DNA of 64,000 bases from Armatimonadia bacterium (GCA_039679385.1 JBDKVB010000143.1:36455-100454); one strand, 5' to 3'. Shown: positions 37,642 through 46,684, numbered from the stretch's first letter. The notes: generated by a model not told the origin, from the sequence alone. Numbers and translations are program-made.

Positions 37642-40029
37642 CTAGGGCGCCTGCAAAGTCAGGACGCCTGCGGACAGGGCCGGCATAGTGAAGACGACCA
37701 CTCTGCCCGCGACCGTTGTGGGTGCGCCGGCCGTGGTGACCTTGTGGGACAAAACGAGATTGTTGCGCGCCTTTAGGTCGCCGGGGCTCACGAGCTCCAG
37801 GGCTGCGCTGCGCACGCTGTAGGGCGGCTTCAGCGTCACCACTACCGTCGCTATCTGCGGCGTCGGGTTGACGCACTTGAGGTAGACGGTGCGGCTGTCA
37901 GGAGTGGCGGTGGCGGCAACGTTCAGCGGCGATTGCGGCCCCCCCTCAACGGCAATCAGATCCGGCGCGAAGTGGTCACGCCACAGCTTCATGACGACGT
38001 AGTTGGGCGCCGGGAACCAGGTGCCCTGATCGAAGTTGATGAGGGCATTGTCCCAGGCGGTGGCAGAGACGTGCCGCAGCCAGAGTGCCGGGCTGCCCAT
38101 CGTCACCACGTCGCCGCAGCGCTCGAAGGCATTGAGCAAGCCCCCGCAGTAGAGGCCGGTGCGCCAGTCGGTGCTCTGCGCATTCCACTCCGAAACGAAG
38201 ACCTGGACCTTTGGGTTCGGCGAAGCGGCGATCATCTCGCCCAGCTTGCGGAAGAGGTTCTCATAGACGCGAGGCCCGTCGGCGTACCGATCGGGGTTCT
38301 CGTAGTGGTGGATGCTGAGGTAGTCGAAGAGCTCGCCGCAGCCCTTCAGCACTTTGGCGTTCCAGTCGTTGTTGCCCGCCGGGTTCGTGCCGGAGCCCCC
38401 GCAGACGAGGATCTGCACCTTGGGGTCGGTCTTGCGCAGGGCCGGTGCGAAGGTCTTGACCAGCTCGACGTAGCGCTCCGCTCCGAGGTTCCAGGTCTCG
38501 TTGTCAATCTCCCACAGCCGCACGTTGTAGGGCTCCGGATGACCGTTGGCCGTGCGGACCTTCCCCCACTTTGAGGTAGCAGGCCCGTTGCAATAGTCGA
38601 TCCAGTCGCAGGCCTCCTGAACATACTGAGCCTGAGGCGTGGTGCTGTCGTGACGCCCGGTGTTGATGACGATGAGGGGCTCGGCGCCGACCTTGCGGCA
38701 CATCTGGACGAACTCATCCACGCCGAAGGAGTTGACGTCGACATCGTCCCAGATGGAGACGGGGTAGCTGCGGCGCTGACTCTGCGGGCCAAGGGCGTCC
38801 TTCCAGCGGTAGTACTCGGCGAAGCACCCTCCAGGCCAGCGAATCACGGGTGGACGAAGGTCGGCGACAGCCTTGAGCAGGTCGGGGCGATAGCCACCCG
38901 TAGCAGCGGCCTCGTCACCCATGAGGCTCACCTGATCCACCCAGACGCGACCGCGACCCAGTAGACCGACCTGCAAAGTAGCGGCGTCGACGGTCTCGGG
39001 GGCGAGGAACTCGAAGGGGAACTCGCGCCACTCGGCGGAGGGCCTACCGAGGTTGACCTGTGCCAGCGTCTTGGTGCCGTTGCGAAGGCGCAGGACCAGA
39101 CCGAGGGAGGAGCTGCCGCGGGCCCACACGGAGCCGCGGTAGGTGACATTCTCGCGCAGGGAGAAGGGCTGCTGCTGGATGCCGCACTCACCACGCTCGG
39201 CGGCCAAGCGGACGGAGACGCTGCTGTTCAAGGGCCGGTCGGAGTCAGCCACGACCTCGCCCGTGCCGTAGATGGACCAGAAGCGGGCTCCGAAGGCGCC
39301 GGTGTTGTCGATGGGCGGCAGACCGCTGAAGAGGACCCTGCCGTCGAGCCTGGTGACCTTGAAGTTGCGATACTCGGCCTGGGTCGCCCAGGTACCGACC
39401 CCGACGCGACCGGATAGGTGCGCTTTCTGGTCGTCGGTGAAGTCGAGCACGAGACGGTCGTCGAGCCACGCCTGGAGATGGCGCCCTTCGCAACGGAGGC
39501 GGATCCTATACCAGCGCCCGGTCTCGATGCTTCCGGGGCCGAGGTCCTTGATGACGCCCCAGCGACCGCCGCCCTTGATGCCGCGTTCCAGAGCATGACG
39601 CGTGTTGCTCCAGCCGCCGAAGTTGAGCCAGTAGAAGTCGTCGTCACCAGCTACGCGGAACAGGAGGAGGAAGCCCTCGTTGCCGCCGGTCTTGCGGGCC
39701 TCAAGGGTGTAGTCGTAGTCCTTCCAGTCCGCATCGCCAAAGGACAGTCGCAGGTTCGTGCCGGCGCCCTGCTGGCTGACAGCGTTGCCGCGCACTTGCC
39801 AGCCACCTACGCCGGGGCCGTCCTCGAAGCTGCGATTCCAGACCATCTCCCCCCAGAGCCCGCCGTTCACCGAGTGGTAGATATGCTCGAGGAAGTGGCC
39901 GTAGATGCGCTCATCGACCTGGTGCAGGACCCGGCCGGGATCGACGGTCAGCGCCACCTGCGTCGTGTCCTGCGCCAGAGTCAGCACGGGAAGTAGGAAC
40001 AGTGGAGCCACGAAGAGCAGCCGATCCAT
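37642..40029 (-). CDS. Secreted GH51 alpha-L-arabinofuranosidase with inserted concanavalin-like domain
   Basis: This 795-residue exported enzyme has a signal peptide (MDRLLFVAPLFLLPVLTLAQ). It opens as GH51 enzymes do (VDERIYGHFLEHIYHSVNGG). It is then interrupted at about residues 75-215 by a DUF1080/LamG-like beta domain (DYDYTLEARKTGG, WYRIRLRCEGRHLQAWLDD). The fold resumes with a carbohydrate-binding jelly roll, the barrel, the acid/base region LWEIDNETWN near residue 510 and the nucleophile region VFVSEWNAQS near 610. A C-terminal beta domain closes it. It would release arabinose from extracellular polysaccharides. It lies 45 bases upstream of, on the same strand as, the GH99-like gene. 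Confidence 0.9.
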   Translation of the reverse strand: MDRLLFVAPLFLLPVLTLAQDTTQVALTVDPGRVLHQVDERIYGHFLEHIYHSVNGGLWGEMVWNRSFEDGPGVGGWQVRGNAVSQQGAGTNLRLSFGDADWKDYDYTLEARKTGGNEGFLLLFRVAGDDDFYWLNFGGWSNTRHALERGIKGGGRWGVIKDLGPGSIETGRWYRIRLRCEGRHLQAWLDDRLVLDFTDDQKAHLSGRVGVGTWATQAEYRNFKVTRLDGRVLFSGLPPIDNTGAFGARFWSIYGTGEVVADSDRPLNSSVSVRLAAERGECGIQQQPFSLRENVTYRGSVWARGSSSLGLVLRLRNGTKTLAQVNLGRPSAEWREFPFEFLAPETVDAATLQVGLLGRGRVWVDQVSLMGDEAAATGGYRPDLLKAVADLRPPVIRWPGGCFAEYYRWKDALGPQSQRRSYPVSIWDDVDVNSFGVDEFVQMCRKVGAEPLIVINTGRHDSTTPQAQYVQEACDWIDYCNGPATSKWGKVRTANGHPEPYNVRLWEIDNETWNLGAERYVELVKTFAPALRKTDPKVQILVCGGSGTNPAGNNDWNAKVLKGCGELFDYLSIHHYENPDRYADGPRVYENLFRKLGEMIAASPNPKVQVFVSEWNAQSTDWRTGLYCGGLLNAFERCGDVVTMGSPALWLRHVSATAWDNALINFDQGTWFPAPNYVVMKLWRDHFAPDLIAVEGGPQSPLNVAATATPDSRTVYLKCVNPTPQIATVVVTLKPPYSVRSAALELVSPGDLKARNNLVLSHKVTTAGAPTTVAGRVVVFTMPALSAGVLTLQAP

Positions 40030-40074
40030 GCGAACCCCTCCAGAGCTGTCAGGTGTCCTGAGGCGTCAGCGCGG

Positions 40075-41874
40075 TTAGGGCAACTGGGCTCGGAAGTTGA
40101 AACGATCGTCCGGGGCGCAGTCGCCGTTGAGGGCAAAGTCTGACCAGTCGCCGGTCTGGGCCAGGTTGTCGGCCCACTTGAAGTCGATGGTCGCGGAGCT
40201 TGCAGGCAGCCCAAGCGCCGCACGGGGAACCGCCAGCTCCAACTCGCAGCCGGCGACTCGCAGGGGAAGCTCGACGGGGCCGGTCCACTCGTAACGACCG
40301 CCGAGGTTGCGCTCGAGGTTTGTTGCCTGTGGACGCACGCCGGTGCGGTTCACCACGAAGTCGTAGCCCAGCCAACCTGTCGCCGGGTTGTGGTCGACGT
40401 CGAGGAACAGCATCATCCACGCCGGATCGGTGCAGGACGACAGTGGCTCACGGGTGCGAGCGTAGAAGTAGACGGTCTCGGCGTCGCAACTCACCTTCGC
40501 AGCGACGAGGTCGTTGCGGCCGGTCTGATTCACGTAGCGGCCGGCGCCCTCCCAGCCGTCATGATCGCGGCGAACGGGATCGCCGAGGTGGTCGTGGAAC
40601 TCGGGCCGGACGGCGGACCAGTCGTCGAAGTTGCCGTCGATGCGGATGGGATGGGGTGCGACAGGAGGAAGAGGACGGACGCCTTTGAAGCGGCGGATCC
40701 CGGCGATCATCTGGTAGTAGTAGTTGTCGCCGTGGCCGCCCTTCATGGGCTCGGCGTCGCGGCTGAACTCCTGGTTGTACTGGTCGACGAAGTAAGTGTC
40801 GCCGGGATTGCCCTTGCGGCCGAGAAAGCCGACGTTGCCCTTGTTGATGAAGCGCTGGGCCACCCACTCGTTCCAGCCGGTGATGAAGACGAACTCCGGG
40901 TCAACCTGGAGTGCGCGCTCCCATTGCTCGGCGAAGTAGAGGCCACGCTCGGGAGTGATCTCGCCGGGTCCGGGCTGCTTGCGATCGTGGAAGCTGCGGC
41001 CGATGTTGGAGGTGGGATGCTCGGCGACACAGACGCAGATCTGCTCGGGCCTGGTCGGGTCGTCATGCCAGCCGAAGCCCTGCGGCGTGTGATCGACCCA
41101 GGGCCACTTGTCCTTACCGTCGCCGAACCAGCCGCCGGGATTCGTCCAAGCCCAGGACTCGCGGACGGTGAAGAAGTCGGCGAGAGCGGGAGTGAGCTCG
41201 CCGGGAGTGGCCAGGATCAGCGGCTTGCCCTTCCACAGGAACCAGAGGTCGCGGTGCAGGCCCCTGGCGTAGAGGCTGTCGTAGAGGCGCTGCGTGAGCT
41301 CCCCGCTGCGGGCGTGAGTCATGAAGGCGATCTGCGGCGTTGCCTGGCCGCTGCGCCGGAGGTCCTCGTAGACGCGGAAGAGACTCTCGAGGACGCTGTC
41401 ATACGTGAAGGCATTCGTGACGTCGAAGAAGACGACATCGACGCCGGCAGCGGCCAGCATCTGGGCATGCCTGCGCAGGACAAACTCGTCTTCGCTGCGG
41501 TAGTAGCCGAGGAGCGGCTCGCCCCAGAAGTGGAAGGCGTGCTCCGGTCCCCAGGTCGGCTGCTGTGGATTGGCGGCGAGGATCTTCGAGTTGTCGTAGA
41601 CCTGCCTGCTGTGTTGGCCGAGCCAGAGGAAGTAGAAGATGCCGACGTACTTGCCCGGGCGCGGCGAACCGACCTGGTCATGTCCGGGAAGGGCACGTCC
41701 CAGGCCGTCTGTCGCTACCCAGGTGTCACTGTACGGGTCCCATGCAGGCATGGCCTTCGGCTCCTGCGCCACTCCCTGCGAGAGGGAGAGAAGGGCAACG
41801 CCGATCATGAGGGCAAAGGTCAAGAAGCACTGGACTCGGCTATCCTGTGGGGTGCTCAGCGACCTGCGCAGCAT
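40075..41874 (-). CDS. Secreted GH99/GH71-like glycoside hydrolase with C-terminal CBM9-like domain
   Basis: This 599-residue protein carries an N-terminal signal anchor/peptide (CFLTFALMIGVALLSLSQGVA). It has a TIM-barrel of the type that opens VGIFYFLWLGQHS. Typical strand ends are DVVFFDVTNAFTYD, FMTHARSG, LWKGKPLILATP and FVFITGWNEWVAQRF. The last matches the GWNEW motif of GH99/GH71 and related WbsX-like proteins. From about residue 420 (RIDGNFDDWSAVRPEF) a CBM9-like beta-sandwich begins, common in secreted polysaccharidases. AGGAG precedes the ATG at 41874. The substrate may be an alpha-mannan or alpha-glucan, by family analogy only. Confidence 0.72.
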   Translation of the reverse strand: MLRRSLSTPQDSRVQCFLTFALMIGVALLSLSQGVAQEPKAMPAWDPYSDTWVATDGLGRALPGHDQVGSPRPGKYVGIFYFLWLGQHSRQVYDNSKILAANPQQPTWGPEHAFHFWGEPLLGYYRSEDEFVLRRHAQMLAAAGVDVVFFDVTNAFTYDSVLESLFRVYEDLRRSGQATPQIAFMTHARSGELTQRLYDSLYARGLHRDLWFLWKGKPLILATPGELTPALADFFTVRESWAWTNPGGWFGDGKDKWPWVDHTPQGFGWHDDPTRPEQICVCVAEHPTSNIGRSFHDRKQPGPGEITPERGLYFAEQWERALQVDPEFVFITGWNEWVAQRFINKGNVGFLGRKGNPGDTYFVDQYNQEFSRDAEPMKGGHGDNYYYQMIAGIRRFKGVRPLPPVAPHPIRIDGNFDDWSAVRPEFHDHLGDPVRRDHDGWEGAGRYVNQTGRNDLVAAKVSCDAETVYFYARTREPLSSCTDPAWMMLFLDVDHNPATGWLGYDFVVNRTGVRPQATNLERNLGGRYEWTGPVELPLRVAGCELELAVPRAALGLPASSATIDFKWADNLAQTGDWSDFALNGDCAPDDRFNFRAQLP

Positions 41875-41895
41875 GCCAAGACTCCTGTTGGGAGA

Positions 41896-42477
41896 CTACT
41901 GGACGACGGGCTTGATGCCGAGTTCCTCGATGGTGAAGATGGACTTGAGCGCGAAGCCCTCGGCCTCGACCGCCGCCTGAGCGCCCTGGAGTCGGTCGAC
42001 CATCGCAATCACTTTGACGATGTCCACGTTTCGCTCGCGCTCAACGGCCTCGATGGCTTTGAGGGTCATGCCGCCGGTGGTGACGACGTCCTCCACCATG
42101 ACGACGCGGTCGCCATCGCGCAGGGGACCGGCGACCTGATCTTCCATGCCGCGTTCCTTGCGCTCCTTGCGGACGATGAAGCCACGAAGAGGGATGCCCA
42201 TCGAGGCAGCGACGCCAAGGGTGGCTCCGACGATGGGATCGGCCCCGAGGGTCATGCCGCCGACGGCGTCGATCTTGTCGTCGGCGATCTCAGCGAGGAG
42301 GAGGCGTGCCAGGCAGTAGACGCCCTCGGCATCGAGAGTGGCCTGCTTGCCGTCGATGAAGTAGTTGCTCCTCTTGCCCGAAGCCAGCCTGAAGTCACCG
42401 AGGGCCAGGGCGCGCTCCTTGATGATCTGTGCGAGGCGCTCACGAAGCTGCGGGATTGTGGCATCGGAGGGGATCAT
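41896..42477 (-). CDS. pyrE: Orotate phosphoribosyltransferase
   Basis: This 193-residue enzyme converts orotate and PRPP to OMP in pyrimidine synthesis. Features are LASGKRSNYFIDGKQ near residue 31, the flexible-loop region IVRKERKERGMED near 101 and the PRPP-binding motif VVMVEDVVTTGGMT near 123. The length is normal for the family. The GH99-like gene starts 22 bases downstream, so a housekeeping gene appears to lead a polysaccharide-enzyme pair. No pyrF or other pyr gene is adjacent. Confidence 0.95.
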   Translation of the reverse strand: MIPSDATIPQLRERLAQIIKERALALGDFRLASGKRSNYFIDGKQATLDAEGVYCLARLLLAEIADDKIDAVGGMTLGADPIVGATLGVAASMGIPLRGFIVRKERKERGMEDQVAGPLRDGDRVVMVEDVVTTGGMTLKAIEAVERERNVDIVKVIAMVDRLQGAQAAVEAEGFALKSIFTIEELGIKPVVQ

Positions 42478-42551
42478 GGGATTGGGTTTCCTTTCCTCGT
42501 ACTAGGCTCCGTGAGAGAGGCACAGGGCTTTGGAGAGCGCAGGCGAAGCCG

Positions 42552-43067
42552 CTAGATCGGTCGAAGCTGCAGCAGCGCCTGGACCATCTTCACCTCGTAG
42601 CTGATGAAGGGAACGCCCAGACCGGGTCGCGCGTAGGATTCCGGGTCACGGTTGCAGATGCAGACGACACAAAGCGCACCCCGGTGGCGGTAAGGGACCA
42701 GCAGCGCATTTCGCAGACCGGGGAGGAACTGCTTGCCCGGGTCCTCTCCGTTGCGGACGGTGTCATGGCGCTCGGCCTCCACCACGGCGCGCAGATAGGC
42801 ATTGTCGAGCTGATGCGGGATCTCGATCGGTGTCGGCTCAGGATAGGAGACGAAGGGTCGCAGCGTGCCATCGGCGGGTGTATGGATGGCAGCGAAGGCG
42901 AACTCCGACTCACAGGTTTCGACGAGGACACGCAGGAGGCTCTCCTGGAAGGTAAGGCCTTCGCCCTCCATCATCTCAGGGATGTGGGTGAGGCCGGCGA
43001 TGAAGGCCTGGTGGGTCAGCATGTCCACAACAAGATTGCTCATGTCACCTTGACTCAGTGGGTACAT
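42552..43067 (-). CDS. GAF-domain-like protein
   Basis: This 171-residue cytosolic protein has GAF-like alternation of helix and sheet, with LLRVLVETCESEFAFAAIHTP near residue 45, a central variable loop, and LLVPYRHRGALCVVCICNRD near 120, the usual end strand of a GAF domain. It has no output domain. The ATG at 43067 with AGGAGAG is chosen over an upstream codon. It lies 120 bases past the receiver gene on the same strand and may be a ligand-sensing partner of the PocR kinase pathway. The intervening 43068-43187 shows no feature. Confidence 0.65.
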   Translation of the reverse strand: MYPLSQGDMSNLVVDMLTHQAFIAGLTHIPEMMEGEGLTFQESLLRVLVETCESEFAFAAIHTPADGTLRPFVSYPEPTPIEIPHQLDNAYLRAVVEAERHDTVRNGEDPGKQFLPGLRNALLVPYRHRGALCVVCICNRDPESYARPGLGVPFISYEVKMVQALLQLRPI

Positions 43068-43187
43068 GGTTTGCTCTCCTACGCGTAGACAAGGCTTGTG
43101 GCGTGACAGCTCAAGGGCAGCGGGCAAGACCGGGAAGGGCGCGGTTCCGCAGGGGAGTCGCGACCAGGCCCGGCTACTCGAACAGCG

Positions 43188-43601
43188 TCATGCAATCGCC
43201 TTTTGGATGGTGCTCAGAACGACCTTCATGCTCTCGGGCTTGTTGAGGAAGGCATCCAGGCCCAGAGCCCGCATCTCTTCCTCCACAGCCGCCTCGGGGC
43301 GCCCTGTGAGGACGATGACGGGGGTCTGAGCATCGGCGCCGGGCAGGGCTCCGCCCCGCAAGCGACGGAGGAACTCGACACCGGCAGTGAGGGCCTCGGA
43401 CTCGCTGTTCTCGCCCTCCCCGGGCGGGATCATGACATCGAGCAGGATACAGCCGTAGTTGCCGGACTGAGCCGCCGACAGGGCTTCGCTGAGGGTTCCG
43501 GCAAGGCTGACTTCCAACCCGTTGGCCCTCAGGAAACGGATCATCTTGTCATTGCGGTACTCTTCGTCTTCGATGAACAGCACGTGGGCGCGCCTGCCCA
43601 T
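43188..43601 (-). CDS. Stand-alone response-regulator receiver domain
   Basis: This 137-residue CheY-like protein has the acid pair FIEDEE (E11, D12), the phospho-acceptor D55 in ILLDVMIPP, T in VIVLTGRP near 98 and the conserved Lys in FLNKPES near 121. A longer insertion (EGENSESEALTAGVEF) follows the Asp. There is no output domain. Its ATG at 43601 with AGGAGGAG lies three bases past the kinase stop, so it is the cognate partner of the PocR kinase. It may signal by protein-protein contact. Confidence 0.92.
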   Translation of the reverse strand: MGRRAHVLFIEDEEYRNDKMIRFLRANGLEVSLAGTLSEALSAAQSGNYGCILLDVMIPPGEGENSESEALTAGVEFLRRLRGGALPGADAQTPVIVLTGRPEAAVEEEMRALGLDAFLNKPESMKVVLSTIQKAIA

Positions 43602-43603
43602 GG

Positions 43604-45541
43604 CTACTCCTCCTGTCGCAGCGGCAAACGAATCGTGAAGGTGGTAATGTGGTTCTCCCAAGCGTGGGCAGGGTCTCTGACGGGTTCCTTCGCGGTCGAC
43701 ACGCTTTTGACCTCGATATCGCCGCCGTGAGTCTGCACGATCTCCCGGGCGACCGCAAGGCCGAGACCGCTGCCCCAGATGAAGCGACGGGGATCACGCT
43801 GGCTCCCGCGGACGTAGGGCTGGAAAATGCGGGTGTACTCGGCCTCCGGGATTCCGAGGCCGAAGTCCTCTACGGAGATGCGGATCTGGCCATCGTAGCG
43901 GGAGCCATAGATACGGATGGTGCGGTTGAAGTGCGAGTACTTGACCGCGTTGTCGATCAGGTTCATGAGAGCGATCTTGAGCATCTCCCAGTCGAAGGCG
44001 GCATGGGGGAGCTTGCGGACGCTCTCATCGATCTGGATGTGGATATTGCGGGCCTGTGCAACGGTGCGGAAGGGCTCGACGCAGGTGGCCACCAGCCTGT
44101 CCAGCGGATGGGAGGCCAGAAGCTTGTACTCGGTGTGGGGCATCCCTCCGCGCAGATGGAACAGAGAAGAGCGAGCACGAGCGCCGAGACGCAGGACCTC
44201 GCTGAGGATGCGCTCGATGGGCTCCAGTATCTCCTGGTCATCGAGATGAGCCATGTCCTGCACGTAGAACTGCAGCCACTCACTCTCCTCGACAATGGTC
44301 TGCAGGCCCGCGTTGATCTCGTGGGTGGTCTGGGCGAGAAACTGCGTGTTGTCGGCGTTGGCCTGCTGGAGGTCGAGGAGCAGGCGGGCATTGCGGGCCC
44401 GCATCCCAACCTCGAAGTGGAAGCGCTCCAGGAAATCGTCACCGGCGGTCCGCAGCAGCGTCTCGGTGTGTCCGGGAAGCTGCGGGCCGAAGATGGTGAC
44501 CGTAGAGCGCTCCCCGGCCTCGCCGAAGTCGCAGATCAGAGCCTGGGCGTCCGTGAAGGGCGGCTTCTCAGGCGAGATGCTGTGGAGGAAGGCTGCGATG
44601 GCGTCGGTGTCGGTGCAGATGGCAAAGGTAGCCTCACCACCGCCCAGGGGTGGGCGGGCGGGCAAGCGCAGACTGGGCAAGGGTGGCTCGCCACAGTCGC
44701 CGGAGCAGGCGATGGCCGAAAGCTCCTGCGCCCGCGGGAAGCTCTGGGTGTAGACGACGCTGTAGCGGAGGCGGAAGAAGTCGTTGATCCGCCCCAGAAC
44801 CCCGGCGAGTCGAGCCTCCAGCTCGCGGTGGTTGGCGCAGGGCAAGCTGAGCTCCATCATGAGCTCTGTGAGCAGCAACTCCTGGCGCAGACGGCGCTCG
44901 ACATCCCAGCGGTCCTGCCCCAGCTTGGCGATCGCCCCGGCGTGCTGCTCGAAGGTGGCGACGACCTGGGCCATGCCGTCCTTGCTGACCGCCTGGAGCT
45001 CCTCGGCAGCCTGGTACAGTTCGTCGGCGTCGAGGCCGGGAGTCTCAGCGGCGATCCCGCGAACATGGGCACGGAGGTCGTCGTCGGTGCCCTCCAGACG
45101 GTACTGGCCCGTGAGGAACACCGCGACTACACGATCGGCGACGATGATGGGGATGGCGACCTCGGCGACGCCCAGATGGCAGCGGCACCAGCTTGCGGTC
45201 GCCTCGGGTCCCTGGTCGAGAAGCTCCCGAGCCACGGCAAGGTCACACTCGCGGCAGCGACGCTCGCCCTCAGGGGCGGTGCCCATGAGTGTGCACAGGC
45301 GTGATCGGCTCTCCGCCTGGTTCCAGGGCGTGATGTAGCGGAAGCCCTCCCCGTAAGGCTCCAGAATGGCTACGGCCGTCTTGTGCTGAGTGGCGAGGCC
45401 GGCCTGGAAGGTCTCCAGTAGGGAGATGGGGACAACGTCGGACAGCCGCGCGATGGCGAAGGGCTGCACCGGCCGCTGTCGAGCATCACCGGCCGGGCGT
45501 GCTGGAGGCGTCGGATCAGGCTGCTGCTGCGAGGGTATCAC
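43604..45541 (-). CDS. PocR-domain sensor histidine kinase
   Basis: This 645-residue soluble kinase has no membrane segment. After a Pro/Gln-rich N-terminus, residues 35-190 match a PocR ligand domain, with a CRECD cysteine pair, CRCHLGVAEVAIPIIV and TGQYRLEG. A GAF-like region follows (about 215-370). The phospho-acceptor region FLAQTTHEINAGLQ (near 410) carries the His but lacks the usual LR-x-P tail. The HATPase_c domain has MNLIDNAVKYS, DFGLGIP and GSGLGLAVA. The start is unsettled: TTG 45550 overlaps the -10 box, so the GTG at 45541 is used here, which would make the mRNA leaderless. PocR domains sense small hydrocarbons or similar ligands. Confidence 0.85.
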   Translation of the reverse strand: MIPSQQQPDPTPPARPAGDARQRPVQPFAIARLSDVVPISLLETFQAGLATQHKTAVAILEPYGEGFRYITPWNQAESRSRLCTLMGTAPEGERRCRECDLAVARELLDQGPEATASWCRCHLGVAEVAIPIIVADRVVAVFLTGQYRLEGTDDDLRAHVRGIAAETPGLDADELYQAAEELQAVSKDGMAQVVATFEQHAGAIAKLGQDRWDVERRLRQELLLTELMMELSLPCANHRELEARLAGVLGRINDFFRLRYSVVYTQSFPRAQELSAIACSGDCGEPPLPSLRLPARPPLGGGEATFAICTDTDAIAAFLHSISPEKPPFTDAQALICDFGEAGERSTVTIFGPQLPGHTETLLRTAGDDFLERFHFEVGMRARNARLLLDLQQANADNTQFLAQTTHEINAGLQTIVEESEWLQFYVQDMAHLDDQEILEPIERILSEVLRLGARARSSLFHLRGGMPHTEYKLLASHPLDRLVATCVEPFRTVAQARNIHIQIDESVRKLPHAAFDWEMLKIALMNLIDNAVKYSHFNRTIRIYGSRYDGQIRISVEDFGLGIPEAEYTRIFQPYVRGSQRDPRRFIWGSGLGLAVAREIVQTHGGDIEVKSVSTAKEPVRDPAHAWENHITTFTIRLPLRQEE

Positions 45542-45548
45542 AAAGGTC

Positions 45549-45577
45549 AATATAGGAGAGTGGGTCGGTTAAGTCAA
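45549..45577 (-). promoter_or_regulatory. Promoter of the PocR kinase operon
   Basis: On the minus strand TTGACT (45577-45572) and TATATT (45554-45549) are exactly 17 bases apart. The predicted transcription start (about 45542) falls next to the first usable GTG codon (45541). Confidence 0.72.
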
Positions 45578-45747
45578 GGAAAGGGCAGCTCAGCGGGGCA
45601 ACAGCATCTCAGTCGCGAAGAGCTGGTACCTCTTGCATGGCCGACCGGCGGCCGATAGGATAGGTAAGGCACAGGCTGATCCCGAATAGCGCGACCGGCC
45701 CTCGTGACCCGTTGTCAACCCAATATCTCGTTCTTTGTGAGCTTGTC

Positions 45748-46566
45748 ATGACCTCCTATCAACCAATCAGCCAGATCTATCTATATGATGAGCCCGATGC
45801 GGCGGGCCTGGACGTTGACGAGATTGGCGGGTTCATCGCTTCGCAGTTCCCGTCGGTTGAGGTCCAGCCCAGGGCCGACTTCGTCACCCACCAGTTCCGG
45901 CGCTTCACTCCTCAGCAGCGGACCGAGCTGGAGCGCGAGATGCTCAAGCAGTTCGAGCGTGCCCAGGTCAAGGACCTGGAGGTGATTGTCGGCGGCGGCT
46001 CGGTCGGCACCTACAAGAGCGAGGACCTGGGCCTGGTGTTCGACGCGGCGGCCTACCAGGCGATCCTGCGGCTGCTGACTGAGGAGACGGAGGCCGGACC
46101 GGATCACCTTCACGTGGTGTTCACCGAGAACCTGATCGGCTCGTGGCGGGAGGAGAAGACGCTATTCCAGCTCCAGCCGATCTGCCTCGGCGACCCGGCG
46201 ATCGTGTCGACGACAGGGCTGGTCGAGGCACTGGCCAAGCCCCGGGAGTATGAGTACCGGCGAGCCCAACTGGCGATGCTCGGGATGGACACGGAAGCGC
46301 TGGAGGACCTGGCCGAGGACTTCGCGAGCTGCACCCTGGGCTACGGCGACCCGCGGCTGAATGAGGTCTGCAAGGGCTATGCGCTGATGGCCTGCATGCA
46401 CCGGATGTTCGGCGAGGCCTTCTGCGACGACCCGGGCTGCCGACTGTTCAATGCGCGCACGCAGCCGGAGATGATGGCGGCCCAGTGCGGACCGAAGGCC
46501 GGTCTGTGTGAGCGGCACCAGGAGATGCTGGAAGGTGTGACCGGCCCGAAGGAGGACCAGGAGTAG
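45748..46566 (+). CDS. Uncharacterised protein with C-terminal Cys/His cluster (DUF6775-like)
   Basis: This 272-residue cytosolic protein contains CLGDPAIVSTTGLVEALAKPREYEYRR (about residues 145-170). This resembles, from memory only, a family named DUF6775 putative metallopeptidases found in archaea and some bacteria. The C-terminal 75 residues hold FCDDPGCRLFN and, 20 residues on, LCERH, a pattern that could ligate zinc. There is no HExxH, so peptidase activity is doubtful here. The ATG at 45748 is chosen; a TTG at 45712 is an alternative. It diverges from the kinase operon and is followed by repeats. I do not assign a function. Confidence 0.6.
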   Translation: MTSYQPISQIYLYDEPDAAGLDVDEIGGFIASQFPSVEVQPRADFVTHQFRRFTPQQRTELEREMLKQFERAQVKDLEVIVGGGSVGTYKSEDLGLVFDAAAYQAILRLLTEETEAGPDHLHVVFTENLIGSWREEKTLFQLQPICLGDPAIVSTTGLVEALAKPREYEYRRAQLAMLGMDTEALEDLAEDFASCTLGYGDPRLNEVCKGYALMACMHRMFGEAFCDDPGCRLFNARTQPEMMAAQCGPKAGLCERHQEMLEGVTGPKEDQE

Positions 46567-46590
46567 CCCAGGAGTCCACGTAACGGCAAC

Positions 46591-46637
46591 GGCACCTCAC
46601 CCCCTTTGTTCCCCTCTCCACGCGGTGGAGAGGGGAA
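46591..46637 (+). repeat. Palindromic intergenic repeat, copy B1
   Basis: The head GGCACCTCACCCCCTTTG is followed by a perfect 13-bp hairpin (46609-46621 with 46625-46637, loop GCG). It matches the reverse complement of copy A closely. It starts 24 bases after the stop of the upstream gene. Confidence 0.85.
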
Positions 46638-46684
46638 CGGCAGAGGCCAAAGGCAACGGCGAGAGGCAACGGATCACGGCAAGG

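Noticed and set aside
40390..42555. 721-codon open frame on the plus strand antisense to the GH99-like gene and pyrE
   Set aside because: It spans two well-supported genes and their intergenic gap, and the translation is low-complexity Val/Gly/Asp without domains, typical of a GC-rich shadow frame.
43649..45304. 551-codon open frame antisense to the PocR kinase
   Set aside because: The kinase strand shows PocR, H, N and G boxes; the antisense frame is shadow.
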